20,212 bases of DNA from an uncultured Fidelibacterota bacterium (GTDB lineage Bacteria; Fidelibacterota; Marinisomatia; Marinisomatales; UBA8229): positions 1-20,212 of the forward strand of contig CAJXJG010000011.1 of the NCBI GenBank assembly GCA_913054425.1. The letters run 5' to 3'. Positions 1 through 7,782 of this stretch are shown piece by piece. Under the pieces are notes generated by a model, which had not been told where the DNA came from, searched no databases, and saw only the letters and a program-made list of their open reading frames with translations. Made by a program: the position numbers and the translations under genes. Within the stretch, counting starts at the first letter, position 1, and every line of letters begins with the position of its first letter.

Positions 1-987
1 CTTTACAGGGTCGTTGGTTTTAATCTTAACACTTGCCATTTGCCCCAGCCATTCTTCCGTATTTGGACAAAAGTGAGTGCATTGAAAATGTTCATCCAAG
101 CGATTTCGAGTTTCTCGAACAATCAGTCTGCATTTTTCGGTACGATTATCCCAGTTATTATTCTGCTGAAATTTGATTGCTACCGGAATAGTTAAAAATG
201 CACTCATATCCCGGGTTCCCTGCCATTGGTTCTCCAATAAAAAAGGAGATTTTGAGGGATCATCACCTTCATTCCCCCAACTGACCACCAAAGGCTTTAC
301 CTTTGGTTGAAACGATTTTCGAACATAAAGAAAGGAGGATCCTTTCGGAGCACAGAGCCATTTGTGACAAGTCCCGATGTATACGTCCGGATCCATTTCT
401 GAAATATTCAGTGGAATTTGCCCCGGTACATGGGCACCATCAATGATCGTCAGGATGTTCTGCTCACGAGCGCGCCAGCAAATCTCATGTACAGGGAAAA
501 TTAGGGCAGTAGAACTCGTAATCTGACTTATAAAAATCACCTTTGTACGGTCAGTAACACCATTCCAAAAATCTTCTGTAAAATCATCATGAGTAGTAAC
601 CGGAATGGGAATAATATGCTGAATAAGTTTAGTATTTGATATTTTACAATAAGTATCCCAAGCCCGGATGAGGGCACCATACTCGTGATCCGTCGTCAGA
701 ATTTCATCACCGGGATTTAAGTCTAAACTGTTAATAACCGTATTTCCTGCTGTCGTGGGGTTTGAAATAAATACCATATCATCACCTTCACATCCAACAA
801 ATTTGCTCAAACTGTCCCGGGCTGTTTTCAGATGTGTATAAACATCCTCAGTCATAAACTGGACAGGTTGGAGTTCCAGCTCTTTTTGCCAGTACTGATA
901 TTTTTCAATGACAGATTTCGGACATGCACCGAATGAACCGTGATTGAGGAAGGTTACATCGGGTGAAAGAAGAAATTGTGTCTTCAC
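1..987 (-). CDS. class V aminotransferase, isopenicillin-N-epimerase-like (3' end cut by window edge)
   Basis: I translated 329 codons from a GTG at 987 to the left edge without a stop; the C-terminal part lies outside the window. The fold is the PLP-dependent aspartate-aminotransferase superfamily, class V. Visible landmarks are the N-terminal FLNHGSFGACP (13-23), the cofactor-facing DGAH (183-186) and the Schiff-base lysine in the motif GTCHKWLCAPKG (K209), which is the form seen in isopenicillin-N-epimerase (CefD)-like proteins. In most bacteria such proteins are not in beta-lactam clusters, so the substrate is unknown; cysteine desulfurase-like or amino-acid epimerase/lyase activity are alternatives. 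A TAA stop lies three codons upstream in frame, so GTG 987 is the first possible start, and the next ATG would remove the conserved FLNHGSFG. The gene follows pepC after 16 nt and is probably co-transcribed with it. Confidence 0.85.
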   Translation of the reverse strand, partial: MKTQFLLSPDVTFLNHGSFGACPKSVIEKYQYWQKELELQPVQFMTEDVYTHLKTARDSLSKFVGCEGDDMVFISNPTTAGNTVINSLDLNPGDEILTTDHEYGALIRAWDTYCKISNTKLIQHIIPIPVTTHDDFTEDFWNGVTDRTKVIFISQITSSTALIFPVHEICWRAREQNILTIIDGAHVPGQIPLNISEMDPDVYIGTCHKWLCAPKGSSFLYVRKSFQPKVKPLVVSWGNEGDDPSKSPFLLENQWQGTRDMSAFLTIPVAIKFQQNNNWDNRTEKCRLIVRETRNRLDEHFQCTHFCPNTEEWLGQMASVKIKTNDPVK

Positions 988-1003
988 AGCTACTTATGAA
1001 ATG

Positions 1004-2344
1004 CTAAATTGCCAATGCCCCCATTGGATCCCACGGCTGTAGTTTGATGGGGTCCCTTTGATATGTTTCCAATTCCTCTTTGGTCAAATATTTCTTATGA
1101 ACCACCACTTCGTAATTATATTCATCAAACCATTTATCCGTCATAATATCATATCCCTTATCTCCCCGCTTGTCGCCCCAACTGTTTTCCACACGCCATT
1201 TCCGAGGATTCCCTTTTTTATCCAAATCTACTCCAGTAAACAGCATGGCATGTGTCATCTGGCTATCTCCATATTCCAGTCGGACCGACTTAGTCATGGG
1301 AAAATCAGTGCTATAAAAGAGTTCAAAATCAAACAGGTCCATATCCATAACGCCCAAGTCCCGATGGAAATATTTGCCCACATCACAGCCAAACCAGACT
1401 GGATCATCATCCCGAATTGATTGAACCGCGCACTCTTTCAAGCGTGAAGACGGAAGATTCAAATAGCGGATAATGTCTCCTTCAAGCACATTCCCTAGAT
1501 ATTTCACAGTGTATACTTCATTATAGGTTTTATCAGACATCGGGCAATTTATCAGGCACACATAGTCATCTAATTTTAAGCCAATGTGATCCGAAAAAAA
1601 CCGTTTTGGGGTAAGGTTTTCAAAGCGGTGAAAAGTTTTATCTTTATCTCTAATTTGCCAGTCAAACCAATCTGGCGGAGTGCCTAGATGTATGACGAGC
1701 ATTTGATAAACAACTGCCAACATTTCTTTTTTCATCCGATGGAGGGTTGTTAAATCCTTACCTTTGTTATGGGCATCTCTTAGTGTTTTGGAAAACTCAC
1801 GGAGCTTGCGTGTTATCATACGGTTCATGCGCATGGATTTGCTGGATTGAAAACTTTCCGGCATTTCTGTTTGTGGTACCACACCATATTTCCGGATCAA
1901 GTTCACAAACATGTCCCATTGTCCACCATCCTGAATCGGATTTTCTACCAAATGCATTATGAGCCTGCTGTTGTATGGTTCGGTGGAAGTCTCTATAATG
2001 TTTTCCAGAAAAAAATTGGATTTTTCGATTTTATCCCAGAACATGAAATAACTTTGTGAAAACTCAAACTGTTTTAAATTATATTTCCGCCCAAGATAAA
2101 CACGGAACAGATTAAGTCCTGCGAATCCCCAACACCTCCCGCTGGATTTCTGATTGGTAACTTTTAGCTGCCCGCTTACCATATCAGAAAAGGTATGGTC
2201 AATTTTTCGGAAGGCTTCCCAATCCATGGCCAGGTCTGTGATTTCCCCACGTACTGCTGCATTTCGTGCCAATTTAATTTGAGAGTTTTCTTGCGTGTTT
2301 TTTCGATATTCCTTAATTGTTTTCAACAATATTTTTGAACTCAT
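1004..2344 (-). CDS. pepC: C1-family aminopeptidase, bleomycin hydrolase/PepC
   Basis: A 446-residue papain-like cysteine peptidase of the bleomycin hydrolase/PepC/Gal6 family (MEROPS C1B), near the usual 440-480 residues. Members form cytosolic hexameric barrels that trim residues from peptide N-termini and inactivate bleomycin-like amides. The catalytic triad is visible: Cys71 in QKSSGRCWGFA, His365 in MTHAMLFTGV and Asn387 in VENSWG. The C-terminus ends DPMGALAI, matching the conserved family tail that in the yeast and human enzymes projects into the active site and is itself trimmed, so the functional arm is intact. No signal peptide is seen, consistent with a cytosolic enzyme. An AAGGA-type ribosome site precedes the ATG by about 7 nt. 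It lies 66 nt after plsC and 16 nt before the aminotransferase. The family call is firm; the physiological substrate is not known. Confidence 0.95.
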   Translation of the reverse strand: MSSKILLKTIKEYRKNTQENSQIKLARNAAVRGEITDLAMDWEAFRKIDHTFSDMVSGQLKVTNQKSSGRCWGFAGLNLFRVYLGRKYNLKQFEFSQSYFMFWDKIEKSNFFLENIIETSTEPYNSRLIMHLVENPIQDGGQWDMFVNLIRKYGVVPQTEMPESFQSSKSMRMNRMITRKLREFSKTLRDAHNKGKDLTTLHRMKKEMLAVVYQMLVIHLGTPPDWFDWQIRDKDKTFHRFENLTPKRFFSDHIGLKLDDYVCLINCPMSDKTYNEVYTVKYLGNVLEGDIIRYLNLPSSRLKECAVQSIRDDDPVWFGCDVGKYFHRDLGVMDMDLFDFELFYSTDFPMTKSVRLEYGDSQMTHAMLFTGVDLDKKGNPRKWRVENSWGDKRGDKGYDIMTDKWFDEYNYEVVVHKKYLTKEELETYQRDPIKLQPWDPMGALAI

Positions 2345-2410
2345 GTGTTTTTCCTTTATCTAATCTGTTAAATTTTTTTTGTCGTTTATCTATGTTAACT
2401 ATTATTTTTT

Positions 2411-3133
2411 TTAAGATTGAATTAAATCACTAATTTTTTCCCTCGTAAAATCCCGTAACTGCCCCACTGTCATGTTCCTAAACTCATCAGAATGTATTGC
2501 TTTACCAAAATGTAAGGTGAGTAATCCGGGTTTTATGCGCCAGTCGTTTTTGCTCTTCGCTTCAAATGCTCCCTGAATTCCTATTGGTACTATTGTTACG
2601 CCTGTATTTTTTGCCACGTGGAAAGCTCCTTTTTTAAATTCCCCCAATTCCCCTGTAAGAGTCCGCGTTCCTTCAGGAGAAACAATAAAAGAAATCCCTT
2701 CTTTAACAGCCTTTTCAGCCAAGCTCAAGCTGTGAATTGCAGCTTTCAGTTCCCTGCGTTTAATTGGGATTACACCATATCGCCTTACAAGATAACCCCA
2801 AACTGGCCAACTAAATTGTTTATTCGCACCCACCGCTGTAATGTAATGAGGGATTGCTGCCGCAAGCATAAAGCTGTCAAACAATGATTGGTGGTTGAAA
2901 AGATACAAATATGGCTGACCTTTTTTCGGGGGAGGTGTCCCCCGCACAGAGAGCCACTGACCACTTGTTGCTAAAAGTATTCGACATATAATTCGTGCAA
3001 GAGGATGAAGTTTTTCTGGATGAATAAATAAAAGCAAAAACAGATAAACTCCCCCCACAATAATAATGAAGACAATAAACGCTAGGGGCCATAAAATTAA
3101 AGAACTTAGAGTTTTAAGCAATGTTAGTCTCAA
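2411..3133 (-). CDS. plsC: 1-acyl-sn-glycerol-3-phosphate acyltransferase (PlsC family)
   Basis: A 240-residue PlsC/LPLAT acyltransferase, which transfers an acyl group to lysophosphatidate to make phosphatidic acid at the inner membrane. The N-terminal 40 residues are strongly hydrophobic (residues 9-37, one or two membrane helices). The catalytic block NHQSLFD (N80-D86, NHx4D) and the substrate-binding block PEGTRT (153-158) are both present, followed by FKKGAFHVAKNTG and VPIGIQG. The start is uncertain: the frame contains no ATG until residue 89, so translation begins at TTG 3133 (20 nt inside mutY) or TTG 3121 (8 nt inside mutY, with a weak GAG 7 nt upstream). Either way it is translationally coupled to mutY. 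Acyl specificity cannot be read from the sequence. Confidence 0.9.
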   Translation of the reverse strand: MRLTLLKTLSSLILWPLAFIVFIIIVGGVYLFLLLFIHPEKLHPLARIICRILLATSGQWLSVRGTPPPKKGQPYLYLFNHQSLFDSFMLAAAIPHYITAVGANKQFSWPVWGYLVRRYGVIPIKRRELKAAIHSLSLAEKAVKEGISFIVSPEGTRTLTGELGEFKKGAFHVAKNTGVTIVPIGIQGAFEAKSKNDWRIKPGLLTLHFGKAIHSDEFRNMTVGQLRDFTREKISDLIQS

Positions 3134-4187
3134 AATTTATTTGGGTGAAAAGCTTATGATTGGCTTTTGGAAATGGATAATCAATTATTTGTTCGGGGGT
3201 TATCCACTGGCTGGGCTGATTTGAAAAAACCTTCATACCGTTTTGCAATTGACAATGGATTGCTCTTATCTCGATGGAAAAATGGGAATAGCGGTGTTTA
3301 ATTGGCTCCGTACTCTTTCCCAAGATTACATCAACATTACATTCCTCTTTAATTTCTCGAATCAAAGCCTGTTCAGGACTTTCCCTAAATTCAATTTTTC
3401 CACCCGGGAGTTCCCAAAGACCCCCTAAATGATTTCGGTTCTCCCGTTTTAATATGAGAAAACGATCTTTCTTCCACACCAATCCCACAACGACATCGTA
3501 GTGAGGAACAATTCTAGGCAATGCTGGCTGAGGATATGCCTCCGGAAAATCGGTCTGTGCAGCACCGCAAAACACTTCTAAAGGACACGTATAACAATGA
3601 GCCTGATTTGGGCGACAAATCTGGTTGCCCAAATCCATTAGGCCCTGATTAAAATCCCCTGGTCTATTTTTATCAATAGACTTTTCCAATAATTTTTTTA
3701 TTCTTTGATAATTATACTTTGTAAGTGTTTTAATTCTCAAGACCCTCACCATCACACGCTTTATATTTCCATCAATCGCCGGGAGGGGAACACCGAAGCC
3801 GATTGATAAAACAGCAGATGCAGTGTAATCACCTACTCCTGGAAGGGTCCTGAACAGATTAAATTCACAGGGTATTTCACCATTATAATCTTTTAGAACG
3901 GTTTTAGCGGCACGATGAAAGTTGCGGCACCGATTATAGTATCCGAGGCCTTCCCAGACCTTTAGTAAGTTTTCTTCCTTAGCCTGCGCAACAGACTCCA
4001 GAGTAGGAAATCTTTTTACCCATTTAAGGTAGTAATGACTCACTCTTTCAGCCTGAGTCTGTTGAAGCATTATTTCAGATAACCATATTCGATAGGGGTC
4101 GGATTCACCCCGCCATGGCAATGTTCTTTTGTTTGTATCATACCACCTCAATAAGTTTTTTGAAAATAGAGTAAAATTTTGTTTCAT
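3114..4187 (-). CDS. mutY: A/G-specific adenine DNA glycosylase MutY with Nudix C-terminal domain
   Basis: A 357-residue base-excision repair glycosylase that removes adenine mispaired with 8-oxoguanine. The N-terminal helix-hairpin-helix domain carries the catalytic Glu38 (SEIMLQQT), the hairpin LPGVGDYTA (115-123) and catalytic Asp139 (PAIDGN). The 4Fe-4S cluster loop is intact with Cys191, Cys198, Cys201 and Cys207 (spacing 6-2-5). The C-terminal MutT-like domain (about 228-345) includes HRYSH (298-302), matching the family's FSH loop that senses 8-oxoguanine. That domain also keeps a nearly complete Nudix box at 263-285 (GX5EX7REIKEE), whereas characterised MutY proteins such as E. coli MutY have lost the catalytic residues. 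The ATG overlaps the HAD gene stop by 4 nt (ATGA), and the 3' end overlaps plsC. Confidence 0.96.
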   Translation of the reverse strand: MKQNFTLFSKNLLRWYDTNKRTLPWRGESDPYRIWLSEIMLQQTQAERVSHYYLKWVKRFPTLESVAQAKEENLLKVWEGLGYYNRCRNFHRAAKTVLKDYNGEIPCEFNLFRTLPGVGDYTASAVLSIGFGVPLPAIDGNIKRVMVRVLRIKTLTKYNYQRIKKLLEKSIDKNRPGDFNQGLMDLGNQICRPNQAHCYTCPLEVFCGAAQTDFPEAYPQPALPRIVPHYDVVVGLVWKKDRFLILKRENRNHLGGLWELPGGKIEFRESPEQALIREIKEECNVDVILGKSTEPIKHRYSHFSIEIRAIHCQLQNGMKVFSNQPSQWITPEQIIDYPFPKANHKLFTQINFETNIA

Positions 4188-4957
4188 GATAACGAGAGTA
4201 GATCTTCAAATTCATTAATAGATTCAATAATATAATCCGGTTTAATCTCGGGATGTAACAAATCGCTTTCTCTGAATTTTCCAGTACGAACAAGCACACC
4301 CTCAATCCCTGTTTTTTGAGCTCCGCCAATATCATTTATCAAATCATCACCAACCATAATAACTTCTTCGCTTTTCATTGAAATATCCTTGAGTACAGTT
4401 TGGAAAAAAAGCGGATTTGGTTTCCCTAAAGATACAGCTGTTTTCCCAGAAGAATATTCAAAACCCGCTACAAAAGCCCCTATATCAATTTCTAATCCAT
4501 CTGATGTTTGAAAATACCTTCCTTTGTGAAGCGCAATAAGCCCCGCACCCTCCATTAAATACCTGAATCCTTTATTTAGATCATCATAATTCCAATTATG
4601 TCCCCTGTCTCCTACGACAACAAACTCCGGTCTCCGATTGTGTGAATCAAACTCAGAATAGTCTGAATAAATTTCTTTATGAATTAAAAGGTAACAGGGA
4701 GGAGAACCTATGCTTCGTAAATAATTTATTCCTATGTAAGCCGCACTAAATATTTCATTTTCTTTAACCTGTAAACCTATGTCTCCTAGCTTTTCACAAA
4801 TATCTTTTCGTGTTTTCGTTGTGGTATTTGTAAGGAATCTGAATGGAATACTTTTGTTTCTTAATGAGTCAATGAGTTTTTGTCCGCCATCAATCGCTTG
4901 ATTTGACACATAAAAAACACCATCTAAATCAAATAAAACTCCGCATTTTCTATTCAT
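4184..4957 (-). CDS. HAD-superfamily IIA phosphatase (NagD/LHPP-like)
   Basis: A 257-residue haloacid dehalogenase-like hydrolase of subfamily IIA. All four HAD motifs are visible: motif I FDLDGV with nucleophile Asp10 and acid/base Asp12, motif II TNTTT (43-47), the motif III lysine in GKPNP (Lys179) and motif IV GDDLINDI (Asp204, Asp205). Between motifs II and III lies the C2-type cap domain (about residues 75-170) that sets substrate choice. The closest described relatives are NagD nucleotidases, 4-nitrophenylphosphatases and LHPP-type phospholysine/phosphohistidine phosphatases; the sequence alone does not separate these. It starts a tight set with mutY (4-nt overlap) and plsC. The 234 nt upstream probably contain its promoter, and the glnA terminator also lies in that gap. 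Confidence 0.88.
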   Translation of the reverse strand: MNRKCGVLFDLDGVFYVSNQAIDGGQKLIDSLRNKSIPFRFLTNTTTKTRKDICEKLGDIGLQVKENEIFSAAYIGINYLRSIGSPPCYLLIHKEIYSDYSEFDSHNRRPEFVVVGDRGHNWNYDDLNKGFRYLMEGAGLIALHKGRYFQTSDGLEIDIGAFVAGFEYSSGKTAVSLGKPNPLFFQTVLKDISMKSEEVIMVGDDLINDIGGAQKTGIEGVLVRTGKFRESDLLHPEIKPDYIIESINEFEDLLSLS

Positions 4958-5061
4958 AAAATACTACCGGATTAAGTAACCAATCAGAGAACATATATAG
5001 ATTAAAAACCATAAGACTAACACAATATACCATTCTCACCTGATAAATTTCAGTTCCTAAA
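4958..5061 (-). promoter_or_regulatory. probable promoter region of the HAD-mutY-plsC set
   Basis: This AT-rich stretch lies between the glnA terminator and the HAD gene start, so transcription of the HAD-mutY-plsC set must start in it unless glnA transcripts read through. A TATATA-like element occurs about 40 nt before the ATG (around 4992-4998), but no convincing -35 box sits at standard spacing. I name the region rather than an exact promoter. The HAD gene has only a weak ribosome site (GGTAG). Confidence 0.3.
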
Positions 5062-5095
5062 TAAGAAAAAACCCCGTTTTTCAACAGGGAGTTTT
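5062..5095 (-). terminator. Rho-independent terminator of glnA
   Basis: Read on the minus strand, an AAAACTCCC arm and a GGGGTTTT arm form a stem with one bulged base around an 11-nt loop. The second arm runs into a T-rich tail (TTTTTTCTTATTT). It lies about 100 nt after the glnA stop and upstream of the HAD gene, where an intrinsic terminator for the Lrp-glnA unit is expected. On the plus strand the tail is only TTTT, so its main direction is minus. Confidence 0.75.
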
Positions 5096-5191
5096 ACTAA
5101 TTTGTAATCCTTTTTAAAACTTACTGAATTTTTAACAGTTATAACTTAGTACTGAATACTGAACACACTATTAGGTCTATTAACTCAGCAC

Positions 5192-6202
5192 CTAACCGCA
5201 AGTTGTTTCAATCATTGCAGCACAAACCAAATAAGGGTCCATATTTGCTGCAGGTCGACGATCCTCCAGGTAGCCTTTCCCTGCCTTTGCCGTGTCCATA
5301 GGTATGCGAACGGAGGCCCCCCGGTCACTGACACCATACCTGAAATCATGGATGCTGCAGGTTTCATGCAACCCCGTGAGCCGTTCTTCATTGTGTGCTC
5401 CATAGACATCAATATGCCGCTCATGGGCTTTCTTTAATTTTTCACATGCATCTTCAATAACTTTTATTCCGCCCCTTGCTCGCATAGATTTGGTACTGAA
5501 ATTGGCATGAGCACCGGCACCATTCCAGTCGCCCTTTACCGGTTTCGGATGCAGAGTGGCATTTACTCCATAGTCTTCACCCAGACGATAGAGAAGCCAG
5601 CGGGCAATCCATAATTCATCTGAAACAGCCAGAGGTCCTAATGGCCCCACCTGAAACTCCCACTGACCAGGCATTACTTCAGCATTTATACCAGAAATCA
5701 TAATCCCGGCTTCCAAGCAAGCTTCCATATGATCCTCAACAATATCCCGCCCGAAAACTTCATCGGCGCCAACTCCGCAGTAAAAAGGTCCTTGGGGAGC
5801 AGGATAGCCGCCCTCCGGCCAACCTAATGGGTTACGACCCAAGAAAAAAGTATATTCCTGCTCAATTCCGAACCAAGGATCATGATCTTTATATTTTTCT
5901 GCTACTTTTCTTAATGGCGCACGTGTGTTGGTTGCATGAGGTGTGCCATCGGCATTATTAACTTCAGACATCACCAGGATATGATCTCCTCCCCGAATTG
6001 GATCAGGGACAAAACATACCGGAATCAGAGCACAATCACTATCCCTTCCTTCGGCTTGCATGGTGCTTGATCCATCGAAACCCCATTGGGGAATATCCGC
6101 AATTGTTTTCACATGCCCGTCTAAAATTTTTGTTTTCGAACGCAGTTTAGATGTGGGCTTGTGACCATCTAGCCAAATATATTCTGCTTTAATCTTCGAC
6201 AT
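5192..6202 (-). CDS. glnA: glutamine synthetase, type II (eukaryote-like)
   Basis: A 336-residue glutamine synthetase that makes glutamine from glutamate, ammonia and ATP. It is of type II (GSII), far shorter than the 440-470 residues of the common bacterial GSI. Landmarks are the beta-grasp motif FDGSST (42-47), FGIEQEY with metal-binding glutamates (111-117), NAEVMPGQWEFQVGP (173-187), the ATP-binding NGAGAHANFST (227-237) and SDRGASVRIP (292-301). GSII lacks the adenylylation tyrosine loop of GSI, so GlnE-type control is not expected. A strong AGGAG site (6211-6215) precedes the ATG. It lies 23 nt after an Lrp/AsnC gene, so the two are almost certainly one transcript, ended by the hairpin at about 5062-5095. 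GSII occurs patchily in bacteria, including some FCB-group and actinobacterial genomes. Confidence 0.96.
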   Translation of the reverse strand: MSKIKAEYIWLDGHKPTSKLRSKTKILDGHVKTIADIPQWGFDGSSTMQAEGRDSDCALIPVCFVPDPIRGGDHILVMSEVNNADGTPHATNTRAPLRKVAEKYKDHDPWFGIEQEYTFFLGRNPLGWPEGGYPAPQGPFYCGVGADEVFGRDIVEDHMEACLEAGIMISGINAEVMPGQWEFQVGPLGPLAVSDELWIARWLLYRLGEDYGVNATLHPKPVKGDWNGAGAHANFSTKSMRARGGIKVIEDACEKLKKAHERHIDVYGAHNEERLTGLHETCSIHDFRYGVSDRGASVRIPMDTAKAGKGYLEDRRPAANMDPYLVCAAMIETTCG

Positions 6203-6225
6203 GAAATTCTCTCCTTTGTTTAGAA

Positions 6226-6684
6226 TTAATCCTTTGTTTTAATATTTAATTTTATACTTTCCTTAAAAGTAGAAAGCACAACCCATGTATGTGTCCGCAC
6301 AACGCCTGGCCAGCCTTGTATATTACTTAAAAGAGATTCAAGTTCACTTGAATTTTGTACGCGGATTTTCAGTAAATGACTTCCTTCACCTGTAACTGAG
6401 TGACATTCTAAGACGGAGTTGTTTTTTTTTGACTGCTCAACAATATCTTCATAGTGGGAGGATGAAGAGCTGTCTACAGATATAAACGCAGTTAGATCAA
6501 GTCCCAGTTTTTTTGAATCTAATTGTGCCGTAAACTTTTTAATGTAACCTCCCTCCAATAATTTTTTAATCCGCCCAGAGGCGGCCGGGACTGACAATCC
6601 TAACTCCTCTCCTGCTTCGCTAGCTGAAATACGGGAATTTTCCTGTAATAGATTCAGAAGCAAATGATCTTTTTGGTCTAACAT
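6226..6684 (-). CDS. Lrp/AsnC-family transcriptional regulator
   Basis: A 152-residue regulator with the two-domain Lrp/AsnC layout: an N-terminal winged helix-turn-helix (residues 1-60, with ISASEAGEELGLSVPAASGRIKKL as helices 2-3, here described in the usual position 19-42) and a C-terminal RAM effector domain (about 65-145), which includes the conserved VTGEGSHLLKIRV region. Members assemble as octamers or other dimer multimers and bind amino acids. It is the first gene of a two-gene unit with glnA, so control of nitrogen assimilation is a reasonable inference, and autoregulation through the AT-rich leader upstream is typical of the family. The ATG is preceded directly by AGG with no proper spacing, so the ribosome site is weak. 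The effector may be glutamine or another amino acid; the sequence does not tell. Confidence 0.92.
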   Translation of the reverse strand: MLDQKDHLLLNLLQENSRISASEAGEELGLSVPAASGRIKKLLEGGYIKKFTAQLDSKKLGLDLTAFISVDSSSSSHYEDIVEQSKKNNSVLECHSVTGEGSHLLKIRVQNSSELESLLSNIQGWPGVVRTHTWVVLSTFKESIKLNIKTKD

Positions 6685-6827
6685 CCTAATAAGAATTTAT
6701 TAAATATATTATAAATAATAATAATATTAATATAATTTAGTGATTTTCTTAAATATTTTAGGGGAATGCCAATAATTGCCATCGCTATATTGATTAGCTT
6801 GATGATCCTTTTGAAAGGGAGATTTGA
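6685..6827 (-). promoter_or_regulatory. AT-rich leader upstream of the Lrp-glnA unit
   Basis: This 143-nt gap separates the barrel gene from the Lrp-type gene. Bases 6694-6739 are 46 consecutive A/T bases with AAT repeats and a TATAAT hexamer on the minus strand at 6708-6713, about 24-29 nt before the ATG. No good -35 box is visible. Such bendable AT tracts are typical targets of Lrp-family proteins, so this is the likely promoter and operator of the Lrp-glnA transcript. Confidence 0.45.
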
Positions 6828-7745
6828 TTATAATTTAATGCTTAGCCCAATACCAGAAATCCACCCACCTATCCCAAAATAATAACCACTGATATCAAAA
6901 CTATATCTTCGATAACCATATGAAAGCCCAAGACCGGAACTGCCAAAATAATCCGCCGAAAGACTGTTCCCGGTTTTCTGATAATATTTATCACTTGACA
7001 TTCCCCCTCGCAATTGAATTCCATAGGGCAATTGAAATATCCCACCTAGACGAAACCAGGCAGATCCGGTGAGTACATAACCAATATCTACACTTACCTC
7101 AAGGGGTAAATGAGCTAGATTTTTAGCAAAACTTCCTATCACTGTGGTAGGGAGAGATTCGATTGCATGTGTATATCGTTTAAACACAAAACCATAATTT
7201 TCAATTGATAATCCAAGTTTTGCATCAATTTCATCAATGTACAAAAGAGCACCCACAGTAATTGTCATCAAAACTGATTGATAGGATTCTAACTGGCTAA
7301 AAAATCCCCCTAACGTCCCTCCCCAGGCAATTCTGTTTCCCCTTTTTCTCCCCCCTACAGAAACAGTTAACCATTCATCCCCCGAGGTATAAGAACCTGT
7401 TTGGTTTCCATCTTCATCATACCCATCAAAAAATCCATAATTCAAATGTCTTAAACCAAGGGAATACACCCTTTTACCGCTCCGAAAGGAGACAGAAATA
7501 ATGCCTGCCTCTATTTTTGCGGGATACAGTAAAAGCGAAAAATGCAGGGATTCTTTTCTTTCATTTAAAAGTGCTGGATTTTTAACATCGCTTTCTACTG
7601 AAAGCATTGAATAACCAGCACCAGCCATTGCTATCCCTTGGGGATGATACCAAGTGTTTAATCCCGGATAAGATCTTTGGGCAGCTAGAAATTGAACGAC
7701 AAATCCTACATAAAAAAATAAATAAAAGATAAACCTCAATTTCAT
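6828..7745 (-). CDS. PorV/PorQ-like outer-membrane beta-barrel protein
   Basis: A 305-residue predicted outer-membrane protein. Residues 1-22 are a signal peptide (MKLR, then a hydrophobic core, then FLAA before Gln23). The mature start carries WYHPQGIAMAGAGYSMLSVESDVKNPALL (described at 32-60), the small-residue 'AMAGA' block followed by a D-x-x-N-P-A motif that is characteristic of the PorV/PorQ/UPF0164 barrel family. The remainder shows alternating amphipathic strands rich in Gly, Tyr and Phe, ending in a beta-strand (ISGIGLSIKL). In Bacteroidetes these barrels serve the type IX secretion system or act as fatty-acid-transporter-like porins; many copies of unknown role occur across the FCB group. 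It follows priA after 37 nt. No clear ribosome site is seen. The exact function is unknown. Confidence 0.75.
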   Translation of the reverse strand: MKLRFIFYLFFYVGFVVQFLAAQRSYPGLNTWYHPQGIAMAGAGYSMLSVESDVKNPALLNERKESLHFSLLLYPAKIEAGIISVSFRSGKRVYSLGLRHLNYGFFDGYDEDGNQTGSYTSGDEWLTVSVGGRKRGNRIAWGGTLGGFFSQLESYQSVLMTITVGALLYIDEIDAKLGLSIENYGFVFKRYTHAIESLPTTVIGSFAKNLAHLPLEVSVDIGYVLTGSAWFRLGGIFQLPYGIQLRGGMSSDKYYQKTGNSLSADYFGSSGLGLSYGYRRYSFDISGYYFGIGGWISGIGLSIKL

Positions 7746-7782
7746 TGCTGGATTGTTTTTCTTCTTGACAGCTTAGCTTGAT

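Noticed and set aside
1..987. Beta-lactam biosynthesis role for the CefD-like aminotransferase
   Set aside because: The relation is only at family level; no other beta-lactam genes are near and such proteins are common in bacteria that make none.
1058..1420. 120-codon plus-strand frame opposite pepC
   Set aside because: It lies wholly inside a well-supported gene and shows no domain or start signal of its own.
5120..5175. Repeated ACTGAATACTGAAC-type bases after glnA as a repeat element
   Set aside because: Only two imperfect copies of about seven bases are present, which is within chance for this composition.
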